Assembly: GCF_017311575.1 (NCBI RefSeq)
Contig: NZ_JAFFQY010000061.1
Coordinates: forward strand, 156,577-220,576
Direction of reading: 5' to 3'
Length of the DNA: 64,000 nt
Source: Roseococcus thiosulfatophilus
Lineage (GTDB): Bacteria; Pseudomonadota; Alphaproteobacteria; Acetobacterales; Acetobacteraceae
Position 1 is the first letter of the stretch; every line of letters starts with the position of its first letter. Position numbers and translations under genes: made by a program. Positions 44,882 through 52,637 of the stretch are shown in pieces. The notes under the pieces were generated by a model. The model did no database searches. It saw only the letters and a program-made list of their open reading frames with translations, and had not been told where the DNA came from.

Positions 44882-46116
44882 CCGATGCTGTTCCCATGAA
44901 CGAGGGCCGCGCGCTGGCCACAGGCCCCGGCGCCCTGTCCGGCCTGCGCGTGGTGGACCTCACCCGCGTGCTGGGTGGCCCCTATTGCACCATGATCCTG
45001 TCGGACCACGGCGCCGAGGTCATCAAGCTGGAACCGCCCCAGGGCGATGAGGTGCGCGACTGGGGCCCCCCGTTCAACGAAGATGGCGACGCCAGCTACT
45101 TCGTGGGCGTGAACCGCAACAAGAAATCGGTGGGCCTCGACCTCGGCAAGCCGGAGGGGCGGGAGGTGCTGATGCGCCTGCTCGAAGGCGCGGACGTGCT
45201 CATCGAGAACTTCAAGCCCGGCAGCATGGAGAAATGGGGCCTGGGCTATGAGGAGGTGCTGTCCAAGCGCTTCCCGCGCCTGGTGCATTGCCGCGTCTCG
45301 GGCTTCGGTGCCACGGGGCCGCTGGGCGGCTTCCCGGGCTATGACGCCATCGTGCAGGCGATGGTGGGCCTCATGTCCATCAACGGCACCGAGACCTCCG
45401 GCCCCACGCGCCTCGGCACGCCCATCGTGGACATCGCGACGGGCCTCTACTCCGCCATCGCCATCCTGATGGCGCTGCATGAGCGGGAGCGGTCGGGCAA
45501 GGGCCAGTATTGCGACATGACGCTGCATGATTGCGGCATGGCGCTGCTGCACCCGCACGCGGCCAACTTCTTCCTCTCGGGCAAGCGGCCGGTGGCGACG
45601 GGCAACCCGCACCCGAACCTGGCGCCCTACGCCAAGTTCAAGACGAAGACCTGCGAGATCTTCGTGGGCTGCGGCAATGACCCGACCTTCCGCAAATTCG
45701 CGGCCTTCCTGGGCCTCGGCGACCTCGGCAGTGACCCGCGCTTCGCCACCAATGGCGGGCGCACCACGAACCGTGCGGCGCTGACTGAGATCCTGGAGGC
45801 GCGCTTCGCGGAGGAGGACGGGCATGACCTCTGCCAGCGCATGCTGGCGGCGGGCCTGCCCGCCGGCCCCGTGCTGCATGTGGACGAGGCCATGGCGCAG
45901 GCGCACACCGCCCATCGCGCCATGATCACGGAGAAGGACGGCTTCGTCGGCCTGGGCACGCCCATCAAGCTCAGCCGCACGCCGGGCGGCACCCGCGCCG
46001 CCCCGCCCCGCTTCGCCGAGCACACGCGCAGCGCGCTCGCCGAAAAGGGCTTCTCGGCCGACGAGATCGCGAAGCTCGAGGAAGCCGGCGTGCTGGTCGA
46101 AGCCCGCCGGAAGTAG
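44878..46116 (+). CDS. CaiB/BaiF-family (class III) CoA-transferase
   Basis: A 412-residue family III CoA-transferase. Typical blocks are LRVVDLTRVLGGPYCTMILS, DHGAEVIKLEPPQGDEVRDW, NRNKKSVGLDL, ADVLIENFKPGSMEKWGLGY and YDAIVQAMVGLMS, with the catalytic Asp expected in GTPIVDIATGLYSAIAIL. It is the third gene of a coupled operon with a class I CoA-transferase pair; two different CoA-transferase types in one operon imply that one acyl-CoA is made and another acid is activated, but the substrates are unknown. Family B repeats begin 10 bp after its stop. Confidence 0.92.
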   Translation: MTDAVPMNEGRALATGPGALSGLRVVDLTRVLGGPYCTMILSDHGAEVIKLEPPQGDEVRDWGPPFNEDGDASYFVGVNRNKKSVGLDLGKPEGREVLMRLLEGADVLIENFKPGSMEKWGLGYEEVLSKRFPRLVHCRVSGFGATGPLGGFPGYDAIVQAMVGLMSINGTETSGPTRLGTPIVDIATGLYSAIAILMALHERERSGKGQYCDMTLHDCGMALLHPHAANFFLSGKRPVATGNPHPNLAPYAKFKTKTCEIFVGCGNDPTFRKFAAFLGLGDLGSDPRFATNGGRTTNRAALTEILEARFAEEDGHDLCQRMLAAGLPAGPVLHVDEAMAQAHTAHRAMITEKDGFVGLGTPIKLSRTPGGTRAAPPRFAEHTRSALAEKGFSADEIAKLEEAGVLVEARRK

Positions 46117-46125
46117 CGGGTTTTC

Positions 46126-46225
46126 GCGCGACTGATTCACCGCGGCGGCAACCCGCCGCGGATCAGGCGCGGATTGCTGCGCGACTGATTCACCGCGGCG
46201 GAAGCCCGCCGCGGATCAGGCGCGG
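46126..46225. repeat. Tandem pair of family B hairpin elements, period 53 bp
   Basis: Two 47-bp units (46126-46172 and 46179-46225) differ at two positions in the loop. Each folds as GCGC-ga-CTGAT-tca-CCGCGGCGG, a 4-nt loop, then CCGCCGCGG-ATCAG-GCGC, a nearly complete hairpin. They lie between the convergent CaiB-type gene and the metallophosphoesterase; the right edge of unit 2 includes the phosphoesterase stop codon and its last codons. Confidence 0.88.
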
Positions 46226-47094
46226 GCCAACTCCACCACCACCACCTCCGGCGGCACGCCCAGCCGCACCGGAAGGGTGGAGGTGCCGAGCCCGCCGGAC
46301 ACCACCAGGTCCCGCCCCTCCTCGCGCACATGCCCATAGGCATAGCGGTTGCCGTAGCGCGAGGGCACATGCGGCGACCAGCCCAGCAGCCGGATCTGCC
46401 CGCCATGGGTGTGCCCTGACAGCTGCACCGCCACGCGCGCCGTGCCGGCCGCGAAGATGTCGGGCTCATGCGCCAGCAGGATCACGGGGGCATCGTCCGT
46501 CACCTGGGCCAGCGTCGCCTCCAGGTCGTCCGCGCCGCGATGCGGCCGCCAGGGCAGGGGCAGGAAGGCCACCTGGCTGTCCAGCCCGGCCAGCCAGAAG
46601 CCGGGTTCCAGGCGCAGGGCCTGGTTCTGCAGGGGGGTGAAGCCCGCCTCCGCCAGCGCCTCCATCCACAGCAGCGGGCCACCGCGACGTTGCATCGCGG
46701 CCTCATCCTCCCACCAGTCATGGTTGCCGGCGATGGCGTAGCGGCCCAGCGGGGCCCGTAGCCCCGCCAGCAGGGCGCAGACCTCGGCATGCGGATAGGG
46801 TGGGCCAATGAGGGGCGTGGTCGGCCCATAGTCGCCCAGCAGCACCACCAGGTCCGGCGCCTGGGCATTGGTCGCGGCGACGATGGTGGCGATACGGTCC
46901 AGCGTCATGGCCGGCGCGCCGGCGTGCAGGTCGGCCAGGGCGGCGATCCGCAGCGGGCGGCCCGCGGGCCACCCTTGCGGTGACAGCCGGTAGCGCGCCA
47001 CGCGCGGCCCCCAATAGGGCTCGATGCCGAAGCCATAGGCAGCGGGCGCGGCGCCGGCCAGGCCGGCGGCGATGAGGGCACGGCGTTTCCACAT
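46216..47094 (-). CDS. Calcineurin-type metallophosphoesterase
   Basis: A 292-residue membrane-associated metallophosphoesterase. It begins MWKRRALIAAGLAGAAPAAY, a signal or anchor, and has the metal-binding motifs LADLHAGAPA, LLGDYGPTT, AGNHDWWEDE, and QLSGHTHGGQIRLLGW. The pattern matches the YkuE/YaeI-like phosphodiesterases thought to act on lipids such as UDP-diacylglucosamine or cell-wall components; the substrate is unproven. Its last codons (LARA, stop) are encoded within the family B repeat unit. It is divergent from the photolyase-like gene. Confidence 0.92.
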   Translation of the reverse strand: MWKRRALIAAGLAGAAPAAYGFGIEPYWGPRVARYRLSPQGWPAGRPLRIAALADLHAGAPAMTLDRIATIVAATNAQAPDLVVLLGDYGPTTPLIGPPYPHAEVCALLAGLRAPLGRYAIAGNHDWWEDEAAMQRRGGPLLWMEALAEAGFTPLQNQALRLEPGFWLAGLDSQVAFLPLPWRPHRGADDLEATLAQVTDDAPVILLAHEPDIFAAGTARVAVQLSGHTHGGQIRLLGWSPHVPSRYGNRYAYGHVREEGRDLVVSGGLGTSTLPVRLGVPPEVVVVELARA

Positions 47095-47152
47095 GCGTGC
47101 CGCGTAGCACGCACTGGCTTGCCGCGCGATGAAGCGGGGCCAATTCGGCGCC

Positions 47153-48343
47153 ATGTCCGACCTCCCCGCCCCGACTCGCGCCGATGGGCTGCGCCGCCTG
47201 AACGCATTCGCCCCGCGCATGGGCCGCCATTACGCGGCCGGGCGCAACACCGACCCGGGGCCGGGGGCGCGGCGCGACGTGTCGCTGCTGTCGGCGCATG
47301 TGCGGCACCGGCTGCTGCTGGAGGGCGAGTTGGTCGGCACCGCCCTCGCCCATCACGGCCCCGTGGCCGCGGAGAAATTCATCCAGGAGGTCTTCTGGCG
47401 CAGCTACTGGAAGGGCTTTTTGCAGTTGCGGCCCGCGATGTGGGCCGATTACCGCGCGCGCGTGGCCGAGGCGCAGGACGCCCTGCTCACCCAGGGCGGC
47501 CGCCGCCGCGCGGTGGAACAGGCCATGGCGGGTGCCACCGGCATCGCCTGCTTCGACGCCTGGGCGCGGGAGCTGGTTGAGACGGGCTGGCTGCACAACC
47601 ACGCCCGCATGTGGTTCGCCAGCATCTGGATCTTCACGCTGCGCCTGCCCTGGCCGCTCGGCGCCGAGTTCTTCCGCCACCACCTGAAGGATGCGGATGC
47701 GGCGTCCAACACGCTGTCCTGGCGCTGGGTGGCCGGCATCCAGACGCCGGGCAAGCACTATTTGGCGCGGGCCGAGAACATCGCCCGCCACACGGAAGGC
47801 CGCTTCGACCCGCGCGAGCAGCTGGACGAGGACGCGGCACCGCTGGACGAACCGCCCCCACCCTCCGCACGCCCCCTGCCCCCTGCCGAGCCGCTCCCCG
47901 AGGGCCCCGTGGCGCTGCTGCTGCACGAGGAGGACCTGCACCCGGAGAGTCTGCCCCCGCTGCGGGTCGCGGCGCTGGCGGCGCTGGCCCCGGCGCCCCG
48001 CGCGGAGGCCGCCCAGGCCTTCACCCAGGCCGCGCTGCAGGACGGGCTGGCCCGCGCCTCGGCGCGCTTCGGCCTGGGGGGCCACATGCTGCCGCCCGGC
48101 GCCATCGCCGAATGGGCGGCCTCCTCGGGCGCCCGCGCTGTCCTGGCCCCCGAGCCCGCCATCGGCGAGACGGCCGACACGCTGGAGGCGCTGCGCCAGC
48201 CCCTCGCGGCGCAAGGCATCACCCTGCACCGCTGGCGCCGCCCCTGGGATGCGGCCTGCTGGCCGCTGGCCCGGCGCGGCTTCTTCCCCTTCCGCGAGAA
48301 CATCCCGCGCCTGATCGCCGAACTCTCGCCCACGCCGCCTTGA
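47153..48343 (+). CDS. Photolyase/cryptochrome-like FAD-binding protein with reversed domain order
   Basis: A 396-residue protein whose N-terminal 230 residues match the FAD-binding half of DNA photolyases: GRHYAAGRNTD, then SAHVRHRLLLEGELV, KFIQEVFWRSYWKGFLQLRP, GWLHNHARMWFASIWIFTL, LSWRWVAGIQTPGKHYLARA and ENIARHTEG. A Pro-rich linker (about 225-255) follows, then an alpha/beta region (PVALLLHEEDLHPES..., AASSGARAVLAPEPAIGETA) resembling the antenna-binding domain that normally comes first. Such permuted proteins occur in other alphaproteobacteria as FAD-binding domain proteins; DNA repair or blue-light sensing is not established. The start at MSDLPAPTRA follows a 58-bp divergent spacer. 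Confidence 0.85.
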   Translation: MSDLPAPTRADGLRRLNAFAPRMGRHYAAGRNTDPGPGARRDVSLLSAHVRHRLLLEGELVGTALAHHGPVAAEKFIQEVFWRSYWKGFLQLRPAMWADYRARVAEAQDALLTQGGRRRAVEQAMAGATGIACFDAWARELVETGWLHNHARMWFASIWIFTLRLPWPLGAEFFRHHLKDADAASNTLSWRWVAGIQTPGKHYLARAENIARHTEGRFDPREQLDEDAAPLDEPPPPSARPLPPAEPLPEGPVALLLHEEDLHPESLPPLRVAALAALAPAPRAEAAQAFTQAALQDGLARASARFGLGGHMLPPGAIAEWAASSGARAVLAPEPAIGETADTLEALRQPLAAQGITLHRWRRPWDAACWPLARRGFFPFRENIPRLIAELSPTPP

Positions 48344-48354
48344 AACCCGCGCGG

Positions 48355-48370
48355 GCAATGTTTACATTGC
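48355..48370. promoter_or_regulatory. Near-perfect palindrome ahead of the small-protein/XpaC/TelA operon
   Basis: GCAATGT-TT-ACATTGC has perfect 7-bp arms and an unusually low GC content for the window. It sits 12 bp after the photolyase-like gene and 62 bp before the small membrane-protein start at 48432. It could be an operator; no similar site was found elsewhere in the window. Confidence 0.45.
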
Positions 48371-48431
48371 TCACATGAGGATATGCTCCCCACGCTTGCA
48401 GCGCCCCCCCGCAAGGCCCAACTTGCGCCGC

Positions 48432-48554
48432 ATGGACAAGCCGCGCCCGCCCATCCCCTTCGCCTCGGCGCCCCTGCCCGTGCGGCTGGTGCTCGGCTTC
48501 ACCCTGCTGGCCTTCTGCATGTGGCTGCCGGCCTTCGCCGCGCTGTTCCGCTGA
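48432..48554 (+). CDS. Small single-pass membrane protein (40 aa), first gene of the TelA operon
   Basis: A 40-residue protein starting MDKPRPPIPFASAPLP and then one hydrophobic helix (VRLVLGFTLLAFCMWLPAFA), ending ALFR. Its stop overlaps the next ATG by one base (TGATG), which supports translation. An in-frame ATG at 48375 would give 59 residues but the added part is basic and unremarkable. I do not recognise a family. Position and coupling suggest a membrane partner of the XpaC-like protein. Confidence 0.55.
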   Translation: MDKPRPPIPFASAPLPVRLVLGFTLLAFCMWLPAFAALFR

Positions 48555-49399
48555 TGGGCGCGCAACAGGAGTGGGAAGACCGCAAGCGCGCCTGGAAGGA
48601 CTACAAGCGCGGTTGGAAGGCCCAGCGCCGCGGAGAGCGGCAAGAGGAACGCACCGAACGCCCCGGCCCCATCTTCGGCTGGCGGGTCTGGCTGCTGCCG
48701 CTGTTTCTCTGGCCGTTGGCCTTCGACATTCCCATCGAAATCCTGCGCGGCAATGCCAGCCAGTTGGTCGGCGGCATCCTTGGCGTGGCGCTGGCCTGGA
48801 TGGGCGCGGCGCGCATGGCGCGCGGCGGCCCCGGCGACCTGCGCGCCGGCGCCATCCTGATGGGTGTCGCGGCGGGGCTGACCGCGGGGTTGGCCGCCAA
48901 GATCTTTCCGCCCATCGCGGTCGCCATGGGGTTTGGCACCTTCTTCGGCGTGCGGCTGCTGACGGCCGACATGGCCGCCTACGAGCCCCCGCCGCCGGCG
49001 CCGCCACCGCCGGCGCCGACGCCTACGCCCGAGGCCGCCTCGCTGGTGGGCCCGCGTGCCCAGATCGCCCGCATCCGTGCCGCCGCCCCACCCTTGCCGC
49101 ACGCACCGCTCCTGCTGGAAGCGGTCTCCGCCATGCAGGGCGTGGTGGATGACCTGGCCGCCCGCCCCGCCCAGCTGCACGAGGCGCGGCGCTTCCTGGC
49201 CGTGCACCTGGACGGGCTGGTGCGGATCGTCGAACGGCTGGAAGCGGGCGCCGAACCGCCCGAGACCCTGCCGCAATTGCTGCGTGACCTGGCCGCCTCC
49301 GCCCACCGCCTGCGCGGCGAGCTGCGCCAGGTGGAAAGCCAGGCGCTGGATATCCAAGTGAAGGTGCTGTCGGACCGGCTGCGCCAGGAGGGCCTATGA
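48554..49399 (+). CDS. XpaC-like (5-bromo-4-chloroindolyl phosphate hydrolysis family) membrane protein
   Basis: A 281-residue protein that pairs with TelA. Residues 1-40 are strongly charged (RKRAWKDYKRGWKAQRRGER). Hydrophobic segments lie at about 42-62, 69-88, 97-115 and 119-139. A Pro/Ala/Thr linker (PPPPAPPPPAPTPTPE) follows at 145-160, then a helical cytoplasmic domain. The XpaC family name comes from a phenotype; the biochemical role is unknown. It overlaps telA by 4 nt and the small upstream gene by one base. xpaC-telA neighbours are common in bacteria, so identification rests partly on context. Confidence 0.78.
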   Translation: MGAQQEWEDRKRAWKDYKRGWKAQRRGERQEERTERPGPIFGWRVWLLPLFLWPLAFDIPIEILRGNASQLVGGILGVALAWMGAARMARGGPGDLRAGAILMGVAAGLTAGLAAKIFPPIAVAMGFGTFFGVRLLTADMAAYEPPPPAPPPPAPTPTPEAASLVGPRAQIARIRAAAPPLPHAPLLLEAVSAMQGVVDDLAARPAQLHEARRFLAVHLDGLVRIVERLEAGAEPPETLPQLLRDLAASAHRLRGELRQVESQALDIQVKVLSDRLRQEGL

Positions 49400-50460
49400 A
49401 CGAAATCGAACCCGCGCGGCAGGAGGAGATCACCCGCCTTGCCAGCGCCATCTCGCTGAAGGACCCGGGCACCATCCTGCGCTTCGGCGCCGCCGCGCAG
49501 TCCCGCGCCCAGGCGGCCGCCGACGCCATGCTGGAAGGTGCCCAGAACCGCGAGACGGGCGAGGCGGGGCAGACCCTCTCCTCCATGCTGACGGCGCTGA
49601 AGGGCTTCGACGTGACCACGCTGGCCGAGAAGCCCAGCTTCTTCCAGCGCGTCTTCACCCGCGCCGGCGCCGAGGTGACGGCCATCACCCAGAAATACGA
49701 GGGCGTGCGCGGGCAGATCGAGGCCATCGGCGACAAGCTCGACACCCACCGCACCAAGCTGCTGGAGGATGTGGAGCGGCTGGAACGCCTCTATGTCGCG
49801 ACGCTCGACTGGTTCCACGCCTTGGCCGACCACATCGCCGCCGGCGAGATGGTGCTGCGCCAGACCGACGAGGAGATGATCCCGCGCCTGCAGGCCGAGG
49901 CCGAGGACCCCGAGAAGCCCCTCGCCCCCCAGCAGCTGCGCGACGCCCGCGCCGCGCGCGACGAGCTGGAGCGCCGCGTCCACGATCTGCGCCTGACGCG
50001 GCAGGTGGCCATGCAGGCCCTGCCCTCGATCCGGCTGATCCAGGAGAACGACAAGGCGCTGGCGTCGAAGATCCAGTCGGTGCTGGCCAACACGGTGCCG
50101 CTCTGGCGCCAGCAGCTTGCCCAGGCGCTGGCCATCCACCGCATGCGCCAGGCGGGCCAGGCGGTGAAGACCGCGACCGACCTCACGAACAAGCTGCTGG
50201 TGGCCAATGCCGAGACGCTGCGCGCCGGCAATGCCGAGGCGCGCAAGGAGCTGGAGCGCGGCACTTTCGACATCGAGGCGGTGAAGCAGGCCAACGCCGC
50301 CCTGGTCGGCACCATCGAGGACAGCCTGCGCATCGCCGACGAAGCCAAGGCCCAGCGGCGCACGGCGGAGGCCGAACTGGCCAAGTGCGAGCAGGAAATC
50401 CGCCGCGCGCTGACCGCGGCCACGTCGCGGGAGCGGAACATGGCGTCCCGGCCCATGTGA
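49396..50460 (+). CDS. TelA-family (toxic anion resistance) protein
   Basis: A 354-residue, almost wholly alpha-helical protein of the TelA family. Family blocks are DPGTILRFGAAAQSRAQAAA, FFQRVFTRAGAEVTAITQKY, RLERLYVATLDWFHALADHI, and ASKIQSVLANTVPLWRQQLA, then TDLTNKLLVANAETLRAGNA. Characterised relatives affect tellurite or antimicrobial tolerance, but the mechanism is not known. It closes a coupled operon with the XpaC-like protein and ends just before the family A repeat at 50485. Confidence 0.92.
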   Translation: MNEIEPARQEEITRLASAISLKDPGTILRFGAAAQSRAQAAADAMLEGAQNRETGEAGQTLSSMLTALKGFDVTTLAEKPSFFQRVFTRAGAEVTAITQKYEGVRGQIEAIGDKLDTHRTKLLEDVERLERLYVATLDWFHALADHIAAGEMVLRQTDEEMIPRLQAEAEDPEKPLAPQQLRDARAARDELERRVHDLRLTRQVAMQALPSIRLIQENDKALASKIQSVLANTVPLWRQQLAQALAIHRMRQAGQAVKTATDLTNKLLVANAETLRAGNAEARKELERGTFDIEAVKQANAALVGTIEDSLRIADEAKAQRRTAEAELAKCEQEIRRALTAATSRERNMASRPM

Positions 50461-50484
50461 GCCGGGGCGCCGCCGCGCAGGGAA

Positions 50485-50592
50485 GTTCGGCCCGCAGGGG
50501 CCGAACGGCCGCCGCGGCAAGTGCCGCGAAGCCAAGCCGCGCGGATGCGCGGCGCCCGGCGACTGAGGGGCACGAAGGCAAAGCCTTCGTGC
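50485..50592. repeat. Family A element with a chain of four hairpins
   Basis: The 140-bp space between telA and the convergent allE gene carries GTTCGGCCC-GCAG-GGGCCGAAC (50485-50506), a CGCGGC/GCCGCG stem next to it, GCCGCGC-GGAT-GCGCGGC (50536-50553), and GCACGAAGGC-AAA-GCCTTCGTGC (50570-50592). The third is flanked by AAGCCAA and GCCCGGCGACTGAGGG, the family A signature seen at 4632-4672. The last hairpin, with a 10-bp stem, is the best candidate for a bidirectional terminator. Confidence 0.8.
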
Positions 50593-50600
50593 ATATGAAG

Positions 50601-51374
50601 TCAGCCGAAGGTGACGTCCCGGTTCACGTCCTTGTAGAGCATGTATTCCACATCCACGTTTCCGACGGCGTAGATCTGCTGCGGCACATAGGGCCCCATC
50701 CAGACGAAGTCGCCCTCCCACAGCTCGTGCCAGTCGCGGCCCAGCAGCTGCAGCGCCTGGCCCTGCAGCATGACCATGCCGTGCTCCATGATGTGCGTCT
50801 CGATGCACCAGAAATGCGCGCCGGGGGCGTAGCACATGATGTTCATCTCGAAGTCCATGGACATGGCCTTGTTGCCCAGCAGGAAGTAGCGCCAGCGCGG
50901 GCCGTTGTCCTCGCGGGGCGCGTCGTCCCGGTGGCCCAGGATGACGCCGGGCGCCGGCACGCCGGGGGCGGGCTGGTAAGGGCGCTTGACCCAGAGGGCG
51001 CGGGCTTCCTCGCCGCCCATGTTGTTCAGCGTGAAGGGCGTGCCGGCCGGCACATAGACATAGCCGCCGGGCGGCAGCGCCGTCTCGCGCCCGCCCACCT
51101 TCACCGTCAGGCTGCCCTTCTGCACGTAGAAGAAATGCTCCAGCCCATTATCCACGGGCGCGTCCGTGCCGGCGCCCGGGGGCACGATCAGCAGCGCCTG
51201 AGCGAAGCGCGCCCCCATGGCGGGCGAGGTCTGGAAGCGGATGACGCAGCCCGGCCAGCCCGGCAGCACGCTGTCCATGATGCCCTCGGCCGGGAAGACG
51301 CAGTAATGCGGCGTCAGCATCGTGCGGTTCTCGCCGATGATGCCGGGGCGGGGGTGCGGGACGGGGACGCGCAT
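50601..51374 (-). CDS. allE: (S)-ureidoglycine aminohydrolase (bicupin)
   Basis: A 257-residue bicupin that releases ammonia from ureidoglycine to give ureidoglycolate in allantoin breakdown. Features are the opening HYCVFPAEGIMDSVLPGW, the first cupin block NGLEHFFYVQKGSLTVKVGG with YVYVPAGTPFTLNN, and the second, IETHIMEHGMVMLQGQALQL, with the metal-binding His/Glu residues in place. AGGAA precedes the ATG at 51374. It is divergent from the C45 gene (129 bp), suggesting shared control, and an AllD-type dehydrogenase lies at the far end of the same locus. Confidence 0.9.
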   Translation of the reverse strand: MRVPVPHPRPGIIGENRTMLTPHYCVFPAEGIMDSVLPGWPGCVIRFQTSPAMGARFAQALLIVPPGAGTDAPVDNGLEHFFYVQKGSLTVKVGGRETALPPGGYVYVPAGTPFTLNNMGGEEARALWVKRPYQPAPGVPAPGVILGHRDDAPREDNGPRWRYFLLGNKAMSMDFEMNIMCYAPGAHFWCIETHIMEHGMVMLQGQALQLLGRDWHELWEGDFVWMGPYVPQQIYAVGNVDVEYMLYKDVNRDVTFG

Positions 51375-51503
51375 GCTGGGGTTCCTGTGGGGCTGTGCCT
51401 TGCAACATGGGGGGCAGAATGGGGCGCAAGGCAAGGGCCGGGCTGGCCCTGCGGGCGCCGACGTGCCACCTTGCGCCTCGGTATTCAATCGCGAGGGAAA
51501 ACC

Positions 51504-52637
51504 ATGGCCCATCCCATCCCGCCGCCCTTCCCCCTCTACGAGGTCTCGGGCGGGGCCGAGGCGCGCGGCCTCTCCTACGGGCGCCAGGCGGCGGAGCGGG
51601 TGAAGCGCTCCATCGGCCATTACCACGCGCAGCTTTCGGCGGGCGGGCTGGACGGGGCGAAGATCCACAGGCTGGCCCGCGCCTTCACGCCCCGCGTGGA
51701 GAATTTCGACGCCGACTACGTGGCCGAGATGCGCGGCATCGCGACGGGGGCCGAGGTGGCCTTCGAGGATGTGATGCTGCTGAACTGCCGCACCGAGATC
51801 CTGCAGCTCGCCAAACGCGGCCTGCTGCCGGAGGCGGACCCGGATGGCTGCACCGGCGCCATCCTCTTGCCCGAAGCCACCGCCGATGGCGCGCTGATCC
51901 ACGGCCAGAACTGGGACTGGAAGAGCGAATGCGCCGAGACGGGCGTGGTGCTGCGCATCCGCCGTGAGGACGGGCCGGACATCCTGACCTTCGTCGAGGC
52001 CGGCGGCCTCTCCCGCGCGGGGCTGAACGCCGCCGGCATCGCCATCACGGCCAACTACCTGGAGAGCGACCGCGACTACCAGAGCGAGGGCATCCCCCTC
52101 TCCCTGCTGCGCCGCAAGGTGCTGGAGCAGGAGCATGTGGCCCTGGCGGTGAAGACGGTATATGCCACGCCGAAATCGGCCTCGAACAACGTCATGCTGT
52201 CGCACGGTTCGGGCTGGGGCCTCGACATCGAATGCGCGCCCGATGAGAGCTTCCTGCTGGAGGCGGAGGGCGGCATCCTGGTGCATGCCAACAACTGGCG
52301 CTCGCCGGTGGCGCTGTCCAAGCTGCGGGACACGGGCATCGCCACCACGCCGGACAGTGTCTATCGCGACCGGCGCGTGCGGGCGGCGCTGGAGGCGAAG
52401 CGCGGCAAGCTGACGATGGACGACCTGCGCGCCGCCTTCTTCGACGACTGGCAGACGCCCTGGTCCGTGTGCCGCCCGCCGCGGATGAATCTGGGCGGAA
52501 ACCTCTCGGCCACGGTGGCGATGATCCTGATGAAGCCCGCCGAGGGCCATATGGAAGTCGCGCCGCTGCCGGCGCTGAACCGGCAGTTCACGAGCTACAG
52601 CCTGGACCCGGCCAAGGTGGCGCGGGCCGCCGAATAG
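51504..52637 (+). CDS. C45-family Ntn-hydrolase (acyl-CoA:6-aminopenicillanic acid acyltransferase-like)
   Basis: A 377-residue N-terminal nucleophile hydrolase precursor. The autocleavage site is DPDGCTGAILL, making Cys116 the new N-terminal nucleophile. GQNWDWKSECAETGVVLRI and EAGGLSRAGLNAAGIAITAN follow as in family members, which hydrolyse or transfer acyl groups on amide bonds. The natural substrate is not known. GCGAGGGAAA precedes the ATG. It abuts the convergent aminotransferase (no gap) and is divergent from allE, so it likely acts on the same nitrogenous compounds; that is inference. Confidence 0.88.
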   Translation: MAHPIPPPFPLYEVSGGAEARGLSYGRQAAERVKRSIGHYHAQLSAGGLDGAKIHRLARAFTPRVENFDADYVAEMRGIATGAEVAFEDVMLLNCRTEILQLAKRGLLPEADPDGCTGAILLPEATADGALIHGQNWDWKSECAETGVVLRIRREDGPDILTFVEAGGLSRAGLNAAGIAITANYLESDRDYQSEGIPLSLLRRKVLEQEHVALAVKTVYATPKSASNNVMLSHGSGWGLDIECAPDESFLLEAEGGILVHANNWRSPVALSKLRDTGIATTPDSVYRDRRVRAALEAKRGKLTMDDLRAAFFDDWQTPWSVCRPPRMNLGGNLSATVAMILMKPAEGHMEVAPLPALNRQFTSYSLDPAKVARAAE

